Part shown: piece after piece, positions 9,140-16,102 of the stretch
How positions within the stretch are numbered: the stretch's first letter is position 1
Layout of the letters: each line of letters starts with the position of its first letter
Source: Rhizobium chutanense
GTDB taxonomy: Bacteria; Pseudomonadota; Alphaproteobacteria; Rhizobiales; Rhizobiaceae
DNA: 64,000 nt
Direction: 5' to 3'
Assembly (NCBI RefSeq): GCF_002531935.1
Contig: NZ_NWSV01000003.1
Location: forward strand, 186,001-250,000
Notes under the pieces: model-generated
What the model was told of the DNA's origin: nothing
What the model saw: the letters and a program-made list of their open reading frames with translations, nothing else
Databases searched by the model: none
Program-made: the position numbers and the translations under genes

Positions 9140-9295
9140 CCCTCATTCCTGTGCTTGTCACAGGAATCCAGTGCGCCCAAGTCCTTGGGCGCGAAAGAAG
9201 CAATCGCCGAAAGATAGAGTCATTCACCGCGCGGACGCGCCGTGGCTGGATTCCTGTGACATCCCTCGGATCAAGTCCGAGGACAGGAATGAGGG
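9140..9295. repeat. 156-bp multi-hairpin inverted repeat between moaD and moaE
   Basis: The ends are ccctcattcctgt and acaggaatgaggg, perfect inverses of each other. Inside lie tcacaggaatcca and tggattcctgtga (also inverses), and two smaller hairpins, gcgcccaag/cttgggcgc and cctcgga/tccgagg. The RNA could fold as a branched structure. Such 'ctcattcctgtgcttgtcacaggaatcca' elements are recognisable as rhizobial intergenic repeats. It separates the two molybdopterin synthase subunit genes. Confidence 0.8.
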
Positions 9296-9341
9296 AGACC
9301 GGGGTTAGCGATGACCTTCCAAATCGACGGAGGTCTGCAAA

Positions 9342-9803
9342 GTGACCATCACCCCCACCATCCGCGTCCAGCACGAAGACTTCGACCTCCAAACCGAGGT
9401 CGACCGGCTCTCCAAGAACAAAGCCGGCATCGGCGCCGTCGTCACCTTCTCCGGCCTCTGCCGTGATGAGGGCGGCACGCTGGCTGCCCTCGAACTCGAG
9501 CATTATCCCGGCATGGCGGAAGCGGAGATGCGGCGCATCGGCGAGCTTGCCATCACCCGTTTCGGGCTGCTCGGGCTGACCGCCATCCACCGCTACGGCA
9601 AGATCGCGGCCGGCGAGAATATCGTGCTGGTCGTCGCAGCCGCGCCGCACCGGCAGGCGGCATTCGACGGCGCCAATTTCGTCATGGATTTCCTGAAGAC
9701 CGCGGCTCCCTTCTGGAAGAAGGAGCACGGCAAGGACGGCGCCGCGGGCGACTGGGTCTCGGCGAAAGACGCCGACGATACCGCGCGCGACAAGTGGAAA
9801 TAA
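9342..9803 (+). CDS. moaE: Molybdopterin synthase catalytic subunit MoaE
   Basis: MoaE binds precursor Z and, with two rounds of sulfur from MoaD, forms the molybdopterin dithiolene. The 153-aa protein shows GAVVTFSGLCRDEG near the N terminus, HRYGKIAAGE in the middle and FLKTAAPFWKKE near the C terminus, which holds the catalytic lysines of the family. The start is GTG at 9342, set by a perfect GGAGGT at 9329-9334. The 262-bp gap from moaD is mostly a repeat element, so moaE may depend on read-through or on its own promoter. Confidence 0.95.
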   Translation: MTITPTIRVQHEDFDLQTEVDRLSKNKAGIGAVVTFSGLCRDEGGTLAALELEHYPGMAEAEMRRIGELAITRFGLLGLTAIHRYGKIAAGENIVLVVAAAPHRQAAFDGANFVMDFLKTAAPFWKKEHGKDGAAGDWVSAKDADDTARDKWK

Positions 9804-9850
9804 GGTAGGACATCTCCGTTTTCTTCGAAGCACGGATATGTCTTACCTTT
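9802..9850 (+). terminator. Hairpin after moaE
   Basis: The arms ggtaggacatctccgt and acggatatgtcttacc pair at 14 of 16 positions around a short loop, followed by tttctt. The position, straight after the moaE stop, suggests a terminator or 3'-end stabiliser. Confidence 0.6.
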
Positions 9851-9903
9851 CTTGTTGACGAAATTCCGGACGCAAAACCGCCGCGCACTTTTGCTGGAAT
9901 TTC

Positions 9904-10800
9904 TTAGAGCACCACGCGCTCCCTGCGGCTCATGACCAGGATCAAGACCAGCAGCGAGAAGATGACCAGATCACGCCAGACGAAGGGGCCGTAGGCGCCC
10001 CATAGGGTTTCGACGACGGCGAGGCCGGCGGCACCGCCCGCCGAGCGCAGCGGATCGGAATAACCGCCGACAGCGGCAATCAGCAGCACCTTCAGCCCGA
10101 ACATCAGGCCGGCCCCGAAATCCATCGAGCCGTAATAGAACGTGGCGAGGATGCCGCAGATCGTCGCGACGAGGCTAGCTGCGGCATAAGCGACGAGAAA
10201 GACGCGGCTGGCGCTGGTGCCGCAAAGCTCGGCGGCCAGCGGATCATCGGTGACCGCCCGCCAGACGCGGCCCCAGCCCGTGCGCCTCAGGATCAGCGTC
10301 CCGATCGCGACGATGGCTGCCATCAGCGCCGTGTCGATCAGCTGAATATGGGTAAGCGTCACCTTGAACGGACCGTCGCTCCAGAAGACCACCGTGCCGT
10401 TCAGAAACGGCGGCAGCCAGATGGCCCTTGTATCGGCGGCAAGCCTCGCCGTCTCCATCAACACGATCATGATGCCGAGGGCGGCAACGATGACCGTATT
10501 CGGCGATTTGCTGGCGAGCGGCAGCATGATCGCGCGGCCGATCCATAGGCCCGCGGCCAGTGAATAGACGATCGCCGCGCCGACGCCGACGGCAAGGGCG
10601 GCCGGCAGCACCAGCCAGAACCTGACATAGGCGAGCTCGGTAAACAGCAGCAGGATCTGGCCGGAGAAAGCGAAAATCGCCCCATAAGTGATGTCGGCCC
10701 GCTTCGTCACGCCGAAGGCGACGGCATAACCGAAGGCGAGCGCGGCATAGAGGGCGGCCAGCGGAACCGCGTTTGCCAGCTGCTGCAGAAGATAAGCCAT
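9904..10800 (-). CDS. Orphan branched-chain amino acid ABC transporter permease (LivH-like)
   Basis: A 298-aa inner membrane protein with about eight hydrophobic segments and the LivH-type permease pattern (GYAVAFGVTKRADITYGAIF, GWGRVWRAVTDDPLAAELCG, GLKVLLIAAVGGYSDPLRSA). The R-x-x-x-x-D-P/A-A segment resembles the cytoplasmic coupling loop that contacts the ATPase. The start at 10800 is chosen because an in-frame upstream ATG gives a polar tail atypical of the family and would run through the regulatory palindrome. No LivM, ATPase or binding protein lies nearby, so partners must be encoded elsewhere. It is divergent from the CGNR regulator and probably controlled by it. Confidence 0.8.
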   Translation of the reverse strand: MAYLLQQLANAVPLAALYAALAFGYAVAFGVTKRADITYGAIFAFSGQILLLFTELAYVRFWLVLPAALAVGVGAAIVYSLAAGLWIGRAIMLPLASKSPNTVIVAALGIMIVLMETARLAADTRAIWLPPFLNGTVVFWSDGPFKVTLTHIQLIDTALMAAIVAIGTLILRRTGWGRVWRAVTDDPLAAELCGTSASRVFLVAYAAASLVATICGILATFYYGSMDFGAGLMFGLKVLLIAAVGGYSDPLRSAGGAAGLAVVETLWGAYGPFVWRDLVIFSLLVLILVMSRRERVVL

Positions 10801-10822
10801 TCCGGAACACTCCGCGTCAGGA

Positions 10823-10862
10823 AAATTATAACTGGTAAAACCTATTTCGCCAGTTATAATTT
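10823..10862. promoter_or_regulatory. Palindromic operator with embedded divergent -10 boxes
   Basis: Perfect 13-bp inverted arms, aaattataactgg (10823-10835) and ccagttataattt (10850-10862), flank a 14-bp spacer. Each arm holds a TATAAT-type -10 box facing outward: 10855-10860 for the CGNR gene and 10825-10830 (minus strand) for the permease gene. A dimer bound here would block both promoters. The plus-strand -10 box is only about 7 bp from the ATG, so the CGNR mRNA may be leaderless. Confidence 0.75.
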
Positions 10863-10866
10863 CATC

Positions 10867-11412
10867 ATGAGCTTTTCCTGGACCCCTCACCGCTTTGCCG
10901 GTGGCGCACTGGCGCTCGATGTCGCCAACAGCGTCGTTCTGCGCGACGATTCAGCGCGGCGGATCGACCGCTTTGCGATCGGGGAGCAGATGCGGGGCTT
11001 TCCGCAGGCGGCCGCAAAATTCTGCGCCGAACGTGCCCTCTTCGGCGATATCGCACCGGTCTCGGCGGAAAACGAGACGGATTTCATCGCGTTGCGGGAA
11101 GCAATCGACCTCTATTTCCGCAAGCGTATACTCGATGGCGGCGACGACCAATTGCTGGCCGCGCTGCTGGAAGCGACGGCGAGAACGTTGCGCAACGCAA
11201 GCCCGGGCAGCCTGGCCGCGGCCACCGCCCATTCGGTGCTGCGGCTGATCGCCATGCCTGATCCGCAGCGCATGAAGATCTGCGGCAATTGCGGCTGGCT
11301 GTTCATCGACCGCAGCAAGAACAGGAGCCGGGCCTGGTGCGACATGGCGGTCTGCGGCAACCGCGCCAAGGCCAACCGGCACTACCGCCGCAAGAAGGAG
11401 GAGACGCCATGA
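10867..11412 (+). CDS. ABATE/CGNR zinc-finger transcriptional regulator
   Basis: A 181-aa protein of the alphaproteobacterial stress-linked regulator family (ABATE domain plus CGNR zinc finger). The N-terminal three-quarters is the helical ABATE domain. The finger is at residues 139-166: C139-x2-C142-x15-C158-x4-C163, the last Cys opening the eponymous CGNR (163-166), followed by a basic tail (HYRRKKE) suited to DNA binding. No ribosome site precedes the ATG and a -10 box abuts it, suggesting leaderless translation. Its likely operator is the palindrome directly upstream, which implies autoregulation and control of the divergent permease; both are inference. It overlaps the lipoprotein gene by four bases. 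Confidence 0.85.
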   Translation: MSFSWTPHRFAGGALALDVANSVVLRDDSARRIDRFAIGEQMRGFPQAAAKFCAERALFGDIAPVSAENETDFIALREAIDLYFRKRILDGGDDQLLAALLEATARTLRNASPGSLAAATAHSVLRLIAMPDPQRMKICGNCGWLFIDRSKNRSRAWCDMAVCGNRAKANRHYRRKKEETP

Positions 11413-11912
11413 GGAAACATCTGATCGTCACAGCGGCTGCAACAGGCCTTCTACTTTCCGCCTGCCAGCGCCAGGCCGAAAATCTGGTCGAGGTCACCGG
11501 CCATCTCTTCGTCTTCAACTATCGCGTCGCCAGCGCCACCTATCTGCTGACGCTGAAGAAGACGGGGCCGATCCCCGACGGCTCTCTGATCATCGCCGAA
11601 TTCGAAAATCCGCAAGGCGGCGATCCGCTGGTGCTGAACCAGAAGATCTATCCGATCGACGACAAGATCGCGCTGCAGAGCGAAAAGCTGCACTGCGTGC
11701 GCAAGGACCGTCCCTACTCCGTCAGCGTCCGGCTGGTCGACAAGGACGGCAAGGTGCTGCAGAAATTGAAGACCGAGTTCCGCTCCGACCTCGACCAGAC
11801 GGTGCTGCCGAGCAAGCCGCTCGTCATCGGCGCGCTTTATGACAAGAACCCCGAGGTCTTCAAGCCTGACGGCAGCGTCGATTTTTCGAACACCGACAAG
11901 TGCCCGGCGTAG
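11409..11912 (+). CDS. Putative lipoprotein, META/YbaY-like beta-rich
   Basis: A 167-aa lipoprotein precursor. The signal peptide ends in the lipobox LLSAC, with C19 the acylated residue. The mature part looks beta-rich (TGHLFVFNYRVASATYLLTL, LIIAEFENPQ, YSVSVRLVDKDGKVLQKL), somewhat like YbaY/META-type lipoproteins, but I do not recognise it firmly. The ATG overlaps the TGA of the CGNR regulator (ATGA), so it is coupled to that gene and should share its control. Its job may be an envelope stress response, by association only. Confidence 0.65.
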   Translation: MRKHLIVTAAATGLLLSACQRQAENLVEVTGHLFVFNYRVASATYLLTLKKTGPIPDGSLIIAEFENPQGGDPLVLNQKIYPIDDKIALQSEKLHCVRKDRPYSVSVRLVDKDGKVLQKLKTEFRSDLDQTVLPSKPLVIGALYDKNPEVFKPDGSVDFSNTDKCPA

Positions 11913-11941
11913 ATGCCTGGCATAGAAAAGGCGCACTATAG

Positions 11942-11968
11942 AAAAAGCCGGGGCGAGCCCCGGCTTTC
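11942..11968. terminator. Bidirectional terminator between lipoprotein gene and ndk
   Basis: The stem aaagccgggg/ccccggcttt has a tiny loop and is flanked by A and T runs. It serves the convergent lipoprotein gene (plus) and ndk (minus). Confidence 0.8.
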
Positions 11969-12012
11969 GAGAGTCAATTCAAGGCATTGCAAGCCAATGC
12001 CGAAGCGTGGTC

Positions 12013-12435
12013 TCAGCCGACGACTTCGGTGTCGGAGAACCAGTACTTGATTTCCTGAGCAGCCGTTTCCGGAGCATCCGAACCGTGAACGGAATTTTCG
12101 CCGATCGACAGCGCGTGAACCTTGCGGATCGTGCCTTCGTCAGCGTTGGCCGGGTTGGTCGCGCCCATGATTTCGCGGTTCTTGAGGATGGCGCCTTCGC
12201 CTTCCAGCACCTGGACGACGGTCGGGCCGGAGGTCATGCCTTCGACGAGTTCGCCGAAGAAGGGACGGTCCTTGTGAACGGCGTAAAAGCCTTCGGCTTC
12301 GCGGCGGCTCATCCAGACGCGCTTGGAAGCGACGACGCGCAGACCGGCATCTTCGAGCATCTTGGTGATGGCGCCCGTCAGGTTGCGCTTGGTTGCGTCA
12401 GGCTTGATCATCGAGAAGGTGCGTTCAATCGCCAT
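12013..12435 (-). CDS. ndk: Nucleoside diphosphate kinase
   Basis: Ndk moves the gamma phosphate between nucleoside triphosphates and diphosphates through a phosphohistidine. The 140-aa protein starts [17 protein letters not shown] and carries the active site NSVHGSD with H117. The [12 protein letters not shown] region is intact. The ATG at 12435 is chosen over an in-frame TTG two codons upstream because GAGGA sits eight bases before it. Single gene with its own terminator. Confidence 0.97.
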
Positions 12436-12516
12436 AGTCAAATCCTCTGTTTTCTCGGGAAAAGTGGGCGGTCTTTACCCGCCCCAACGCCCGAAAACAA
12501 GAGGTCGGCGGCAATT

Positions 12517-13206
12517 TCACGCCGCTGTCACAGTCCGGCCCCGGCTTTGGTGGAGATCGAGGCAGCGTTCGAACCAGGCCATGACGGGATCATCGGCGGC
12601 CAGCATGGCAAGACCGGCGCAGACACGCAGCCATTGCAGCGCGCCGAAGACGATATAGTCGGCAAAGAGCGGCGCCTGCCCGCCGATGAAAGGTTGGAAC
12701 TTCAGCATGTGCCGCAGCGGTTCCAGCTTGGCGCCGAAAGAAGCCTTCTCCGCTTCGCTGCCGGCGGCAACCACTTCCAGCGGCTTGCCGAGCCTGACCT
12801 CACGGCTCTCGCGGAAATAGGCCTTGTCCCCCTCGTCGAGGTTCGCATGGATGTCGAGAAGGGCGATGCGCATGATCGCCGGGTGGATGATCATCTGCGA
12901 ATACCCTTCCACCATGCGCGACAGCGCCTTGCCGCCCTCGCCGCCGAACAGCGACGGCCGCTCGGGATAGGCCTCCTCCAGATAGAGGGCGATGTCGAAA
13001 CTGTCGGCGATCAGCCGGCCGTTGTCGTCGAGCACCGGCACGGTCGACGAGACGCCGCCGCCGATCGCCCGGATGCGGGCATATGTCGTCGGAATTTCCT
13101 CGAAATCGAGCCCCTTATGCGCCAGCGCCATCACCGCCTTCCAGCAATGGGGCGAGAAGAAGTGCCGTTCGTCGGCGCCGCAGAGGGAATAGAGGGCTCT
13201 GGTCAT
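12517..13206 (-). CDS. Glutathione S-transferase family protein (beta-etherase-like)
   Basis: A 229-aa GST. The N-terminal domain has FFSPHCWKAVMALAHKGLDF, with an S-P-H-C-W-K active-site region as in the LigE/LigF-like and related GST groups. SSTVPVLDDNGRLIADSFDI follows, holding the cis-Pro and glutathione gamma-glutamyl contacts. The helical C-terminal domain includes PPFIGG-like FQPFIGGQAPLFADYIVFGA. The substrate is unknown. It lies just upstream of ndk on the same strand with 81 bp between. Confidence 0.85.
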   Translation of the reverse strand: MTRALYSLCGADERHFFSPHCWKAVMALAHKGLDFEEIPTTYARIRAIGGGVSSTVPVLDDNGRLIADSFDIALYLEEAYPERPSLFGGEGGKALSRMVEGYSQMIIHPAIMRIALLDIHANLDEGDKAYFRESREVRLGKPLEVVAAGSEAEKASFGAKLEPLRHMLKFQPFIGGQAPLFADYIVFGALQWLRVCAGLAMLAADDPVMAWFERCLDLHQSRGRTVTAA

Positions 13207-13343
13207 GACAGTCCTTTCGAGATCGAAGCTGCATTCATTCGACGACAGAAAACGCCCGTGATCAAATCAGGAAATTTCATGGGCGCATCACCGCGATTTG
13301 CGGGAGAAACGGGTTAGACTGGGGCGATGACCAGGGGAACCAG

Positions 13344-13853
13344 ATGCTCAGACATTACAGGATGTTCGCCGCCTATAACCGCTGGGCCAACGCCCGAGTC
13401 TATGCGGCTGCGGCCGAACTCAGCGACGCGGAATTCCGCAGCGATCGCGGCGCCTTCTTCGGCTCGCTGCATCGCACGCTCAATCATCTGCTCGTCGCCG
13501 ACCGGATATGGATGAAGCGCTTCACCGGCACCGGCGAAGCGCCGGCAACACTCGATGCTATTCTCTTCGAAACGCTGGATGCGCTGACCGCTGCGCGCCA
13601 AGCCGAGGACGAACGGATCATTGCCTGGACGGGCACACTTGATGAACCCACCCTGGCTGCCGACTTCACCTATGTGCCCGTGACGCAGCCGATCGAGATC
13701 ACCCAGCCGCTGGCTCCCGCGCTCGCCCATCTCTTCAACCACCAGACCCATCATCGCGGCCAGTGCCATATGACGCTGACAGCACTCGGCAAACCGAGCC
13801 TCCAGCTGGATCTCATCTACTTCCTGCGTGGCGAGGGCCGCGAGTGGATGTGA
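13344..13853 (+). CDS. DinB family protein
   Basis: A 169-aa four-helix-bundle protein of the DinB/YfiT metalloenzyme superfamily. The metal-ligand histidines are visible as LNHLLVADRIW and FNHQTHHRGQ. The opening YNRWANARVYAAAAEL is typical. Family members are metal-dependent thiol-linked enzymes or of unknown role, so no substrate is assigned. Divergent from the GST gene with a 137-bp gap. Confidence 0.88.
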   Translation: MLRHYRMFAAYNRWANARVYAAAAELSDAEFRSDRGAFFGSLHRTLNHLLVADRIWMKRFTGTGEAPATLDAILFETLDALTAARQAEDERIIAWTGTLDEPTLAADFTYVPVTQPIEITQPLAPALAHLFNHQTHHRGQCHMTLTALGKPSLQLDLIYFLRGEGREWM

Positions 13854-13997
13854 GGCCTTATGCCCCCCCAAGATCACATGAAAGCTCTTAAACGCAAGGC
13901 TTCGGGTGGATTTCGCGGCAAGAGATGCAACAATAGCAGCGCAAGTTCAAATGGCACCTCAGTGCAGAGCGGTATCTGCTTTCGATCGCCTTCGCGT

Positions 13998-14141
13998 TCA
14001 GTCTTTTCGTGAGAAAAGCGACTTCATAATTTTAAAGAAATCTATGAATGCCTTGATCTCTCTGCCGCCTCTAAGCTCAAGATAATATTCGATTTCCTGC
14101 TTTTTCTCGGGAGGCTTCTCGTCCTCATCGCGCTTTGTCAT
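13998..14141 (-). CDS. Small charged hypothetical protein (47 aa)
   Basis: This frame encodes 47 residues beginning MTKRDEDEKPPEKKQEIEYY and ending SLFSRKD. It is highly charged at the N terminus, with a short hydrophobic/basic helix (FIDFFKIMKSLFS) at the C terminus that could sit on a membrane surface. GAGAGG precedes the ATG at a usable distance and overlaps the stop codon of the exported-protein gene 15 bp upstream, so the two look like a small operon. I do not recognise a family. The stretch is lower in G+C than its neighbours. Confidence 0.5.
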   Translation of the reverse strand: MTKRDEDEKPPEKKQEIEYYLELRGGREIKAFIDFFKIMKSLFSRKD

Positions 14142-14156
14142 CAGACTTGATACCTC

Positions 14157-14672
14157 TCACAAGCCACTCTTCATCGATCCGACGATCGGCCTGTAGATAA
14201 GGTATTGCGATGTCTCCGCCCTGCAAATTCGGCCTCGAAACGTGACAAGGTTTCCCCGCTCGCTGTCGCGCCAAGTCCGCGTCTCCGTCGTGCAGTATGT
14301 CGGAGGACCAAGGTCGAGGTCATCGAGTTCTGGCCTACCGTATTGTGCGCGGAGCTGTGCATTAACCCTCACGGCTTGCTCTCGATCGCTCATATAGAGA
14401 ACAACTGCAGAAAGCTTGTTGCTATTAAATAGATAATCGGCAGAAAACTTCTCAGCCCCTGCCTTGTAAGGCCCCGAAAGAAGCGGCTTTCCATATGCCG
14501 GAAGGGAACGGTCCTCCATCGCGGCCCCAACCACGGGCTGAAGTTGCCTTTCGCTCGCTCTTAGCTCTTCTAGTGATTGACCCCACCGCGTGCCTTGCCA
14601 GTCTGCGTATACATAAGTGGCTGTAAACGCAGAAATTAATAGCGTGCATAGAAAAGTAGTTCGGCCGGCCAT
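14157..14672 (-). CDS. Exported hypothetical protein
   Basis: A 171-aa protein with an N-terminal Sec signal (TTFLCTLLISAFTATYVYA, cleavage before DWQ). The mature part starts DWQGTRWGQSLEELRASE, which resembles small periplasmic proteins of unknown role with a 'W-G-x-S-x-E-E' opening. Two Cys (YCTTET and RICRAE) could form a disulfide. Codon use is noticeably more A+T-rich than in flanking genes, suggesting acquisition. A small 47-aa frame follows 15 bp downstream. Function unknown. Confidence 0.7.
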   Translation of the reverse strand: MAGRTTFLCTLLISAFTATYVYADWQGTRWGQSLEELRASERQLQPVVGAAMEDRSLPAYGKPLLSGPYKAGAEKFSADYLFNSNKLSAVVLYMSDREQAVRVNAQLRAQYGRPELDDLDLGPPTYCTTETRTWRDSERGNLVTFRGRICRAETSQYLIYRPIVGSMKSGL

Positions 14673-14960
14673 CGAGAACCCCTGCCAGTTTTACCGGTGC
14701 ATGCGTTAAAGCATGAATCGGAAAACACGTCGACGGTGGGCGTCCGTCACTGCAGTTTCTGTTGCCATTTGATCTTGCGCGCTACATGTGTGGAACAGGT
14801 GACCCAGCGAAAGTCGCGGGTGGACGTGAGGTCTCGCCATCAAGGTTGCATTAACCGCTCGTGCCGTAAATCCCAGGTTTCCCATTGAAAATTCAGCCTC
14901 TCTTAAATGCTTGCAGGCATAGCGGGATGTGAGAGATAGGCCGGGTCGCGAGGGATCGTC

Positions 14961-16010
14961 ATGCAGAATGCAAGCGCAAACGCATTGGTGCCGCGCGAGG
15001 CCGCGCGCCCGTCGCCGATGACGGACATCCAGAGGATCGCCCAGCATATGGCGCGCCTGAACGTTGCCGCACTGCCGCGCAACTACGAACTCTTCCACGA
15101 GGCAATCGTCGGGCTCAATGCCGGACTTGCGCAGGATATCGCCGCACTCGGGTCCCAGCCGCAACAGCCGATGCTTGACGAACTCGGGTTGAAATACCGG
15201 CTCGTCGGCCATTGCGGACTGGCGGGCGAGACGTCGCGGAACGAGGCGAGCCGGATGCTGCGCGACGTTGCGGAGAGGCTTGCCGAAGGTCTCAAACACA
15301 GAGATGCCTTTGCGCGCGCCTGCGGTCAGATCCTGAAATCGGTCTCGAGCCACGAAGACCAGAGCCTTGCCGCCTTCACCAGCGAGGTCGACTATCTCTC
15401 CGCCTCGCTTGCCGCGGTACTTTCGGCGGAAATGGACATCGGCGCCAGGCTTCAGGACGACATCAAGGCGCTGGAAGTGCTGGAACGCGGGATCTCGGCG
15501 ATGCAATCGGCCACCGTTGCCGACAAAATCACCGGACTGGCGAACCGCATCGCATTCAACCGGGTGATAGCAGAGCTTTATGAGCGCGAAGAAGGTGCGG
15601 CCGGCAACGCGCTGATCATGGTCGATATCGACAATTTCGCTGAGCTCAACGACAGATACGGCACGCAGGCCGGCAACAAGCTTCTGAAGAAGCTCGCCGG
15701 CCTCTTCCGCAAATCGATCAAGAAGAACGACTTCGTCGCCCGCACGGAAGCCGACGAATTCGCCTTCCTGTTTTCCAATGTCGGCATGCAGGATGCCATG
15801 GCGATCGCCGAGCGCCTGCGTGCTTCGGTCGAAGACAATCTCGTCTTCGCGACATCCGACAAAATCGCTCCGGGCCGGCTCACCATCTCGATCGGCGTGG
15901 CGCTCAGCGCCGATGCCGCATCTCCAGGGCAACTTCAGGCCAATGCACGCGTGGCGCTTTTCGCCGCGCAGTCGAACCCGCGTCAGCCGGTGCAGGCCTT
16001 CGGCCGCTAA
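14961..16010 (+). CDS. GGDEF-domain protein with degenerate signature (EADEF)
   Basis: A 349-aa cytoplasmic protein with a helical N-terminal region (residues 20-180, starting MTDIQRIAQHM) and a GGDEF domain opening DKITGLANRIAF (188-199). The metal site VDIDNF (D222) and the length are normal. The active-site loop, however, reads EADEF at 263-267, replacing both glycines that hold GTP. Most such variants are inactive as diguanylate cyclases and act as GTP or c-di-GMP sensors or scaffolds, but some altered signatures keep activity. No transmembrane segment is seen. Confidence 0.85.
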   Translation: MQNASANALVPREAARPSPMTDIQRIAQHMARLNVAALPRNYELFHEAIVGLNAGLAQDIAALGSQPQQPMLDELGLKYRLVGHCGLAGETSRNEASRMLRDVAERLAEGLKHRDAFARACGQILKSVSSHEDQSLAAFTSEVDYLSASLAAVLSAEMDIGARLQDDIKALEVLERGISAMQSATVADKITGLANRIAFNRVIAELYEREEGAAGNALIMVDIDNFAELNDRYGTQAGNKLLKKLAGLFRKSIKKNDFVARTEADEFAFLFSNVGMQDAMAIAERLRASVEDNLVFATSDKIAPGRLTISIGVALSADAASPGQLQANARVALFAAQSNPRQPVQAFGR

Positions 16011-16102
16011 AGGCGGACGAGCGGCTCGCCGCGGAACAAGCCGCCTTGCCGCGGACGAGCATGCTCTTGCCTTGGCGGCCACTTTCGGCCAAAACGCCGG
16101 CC

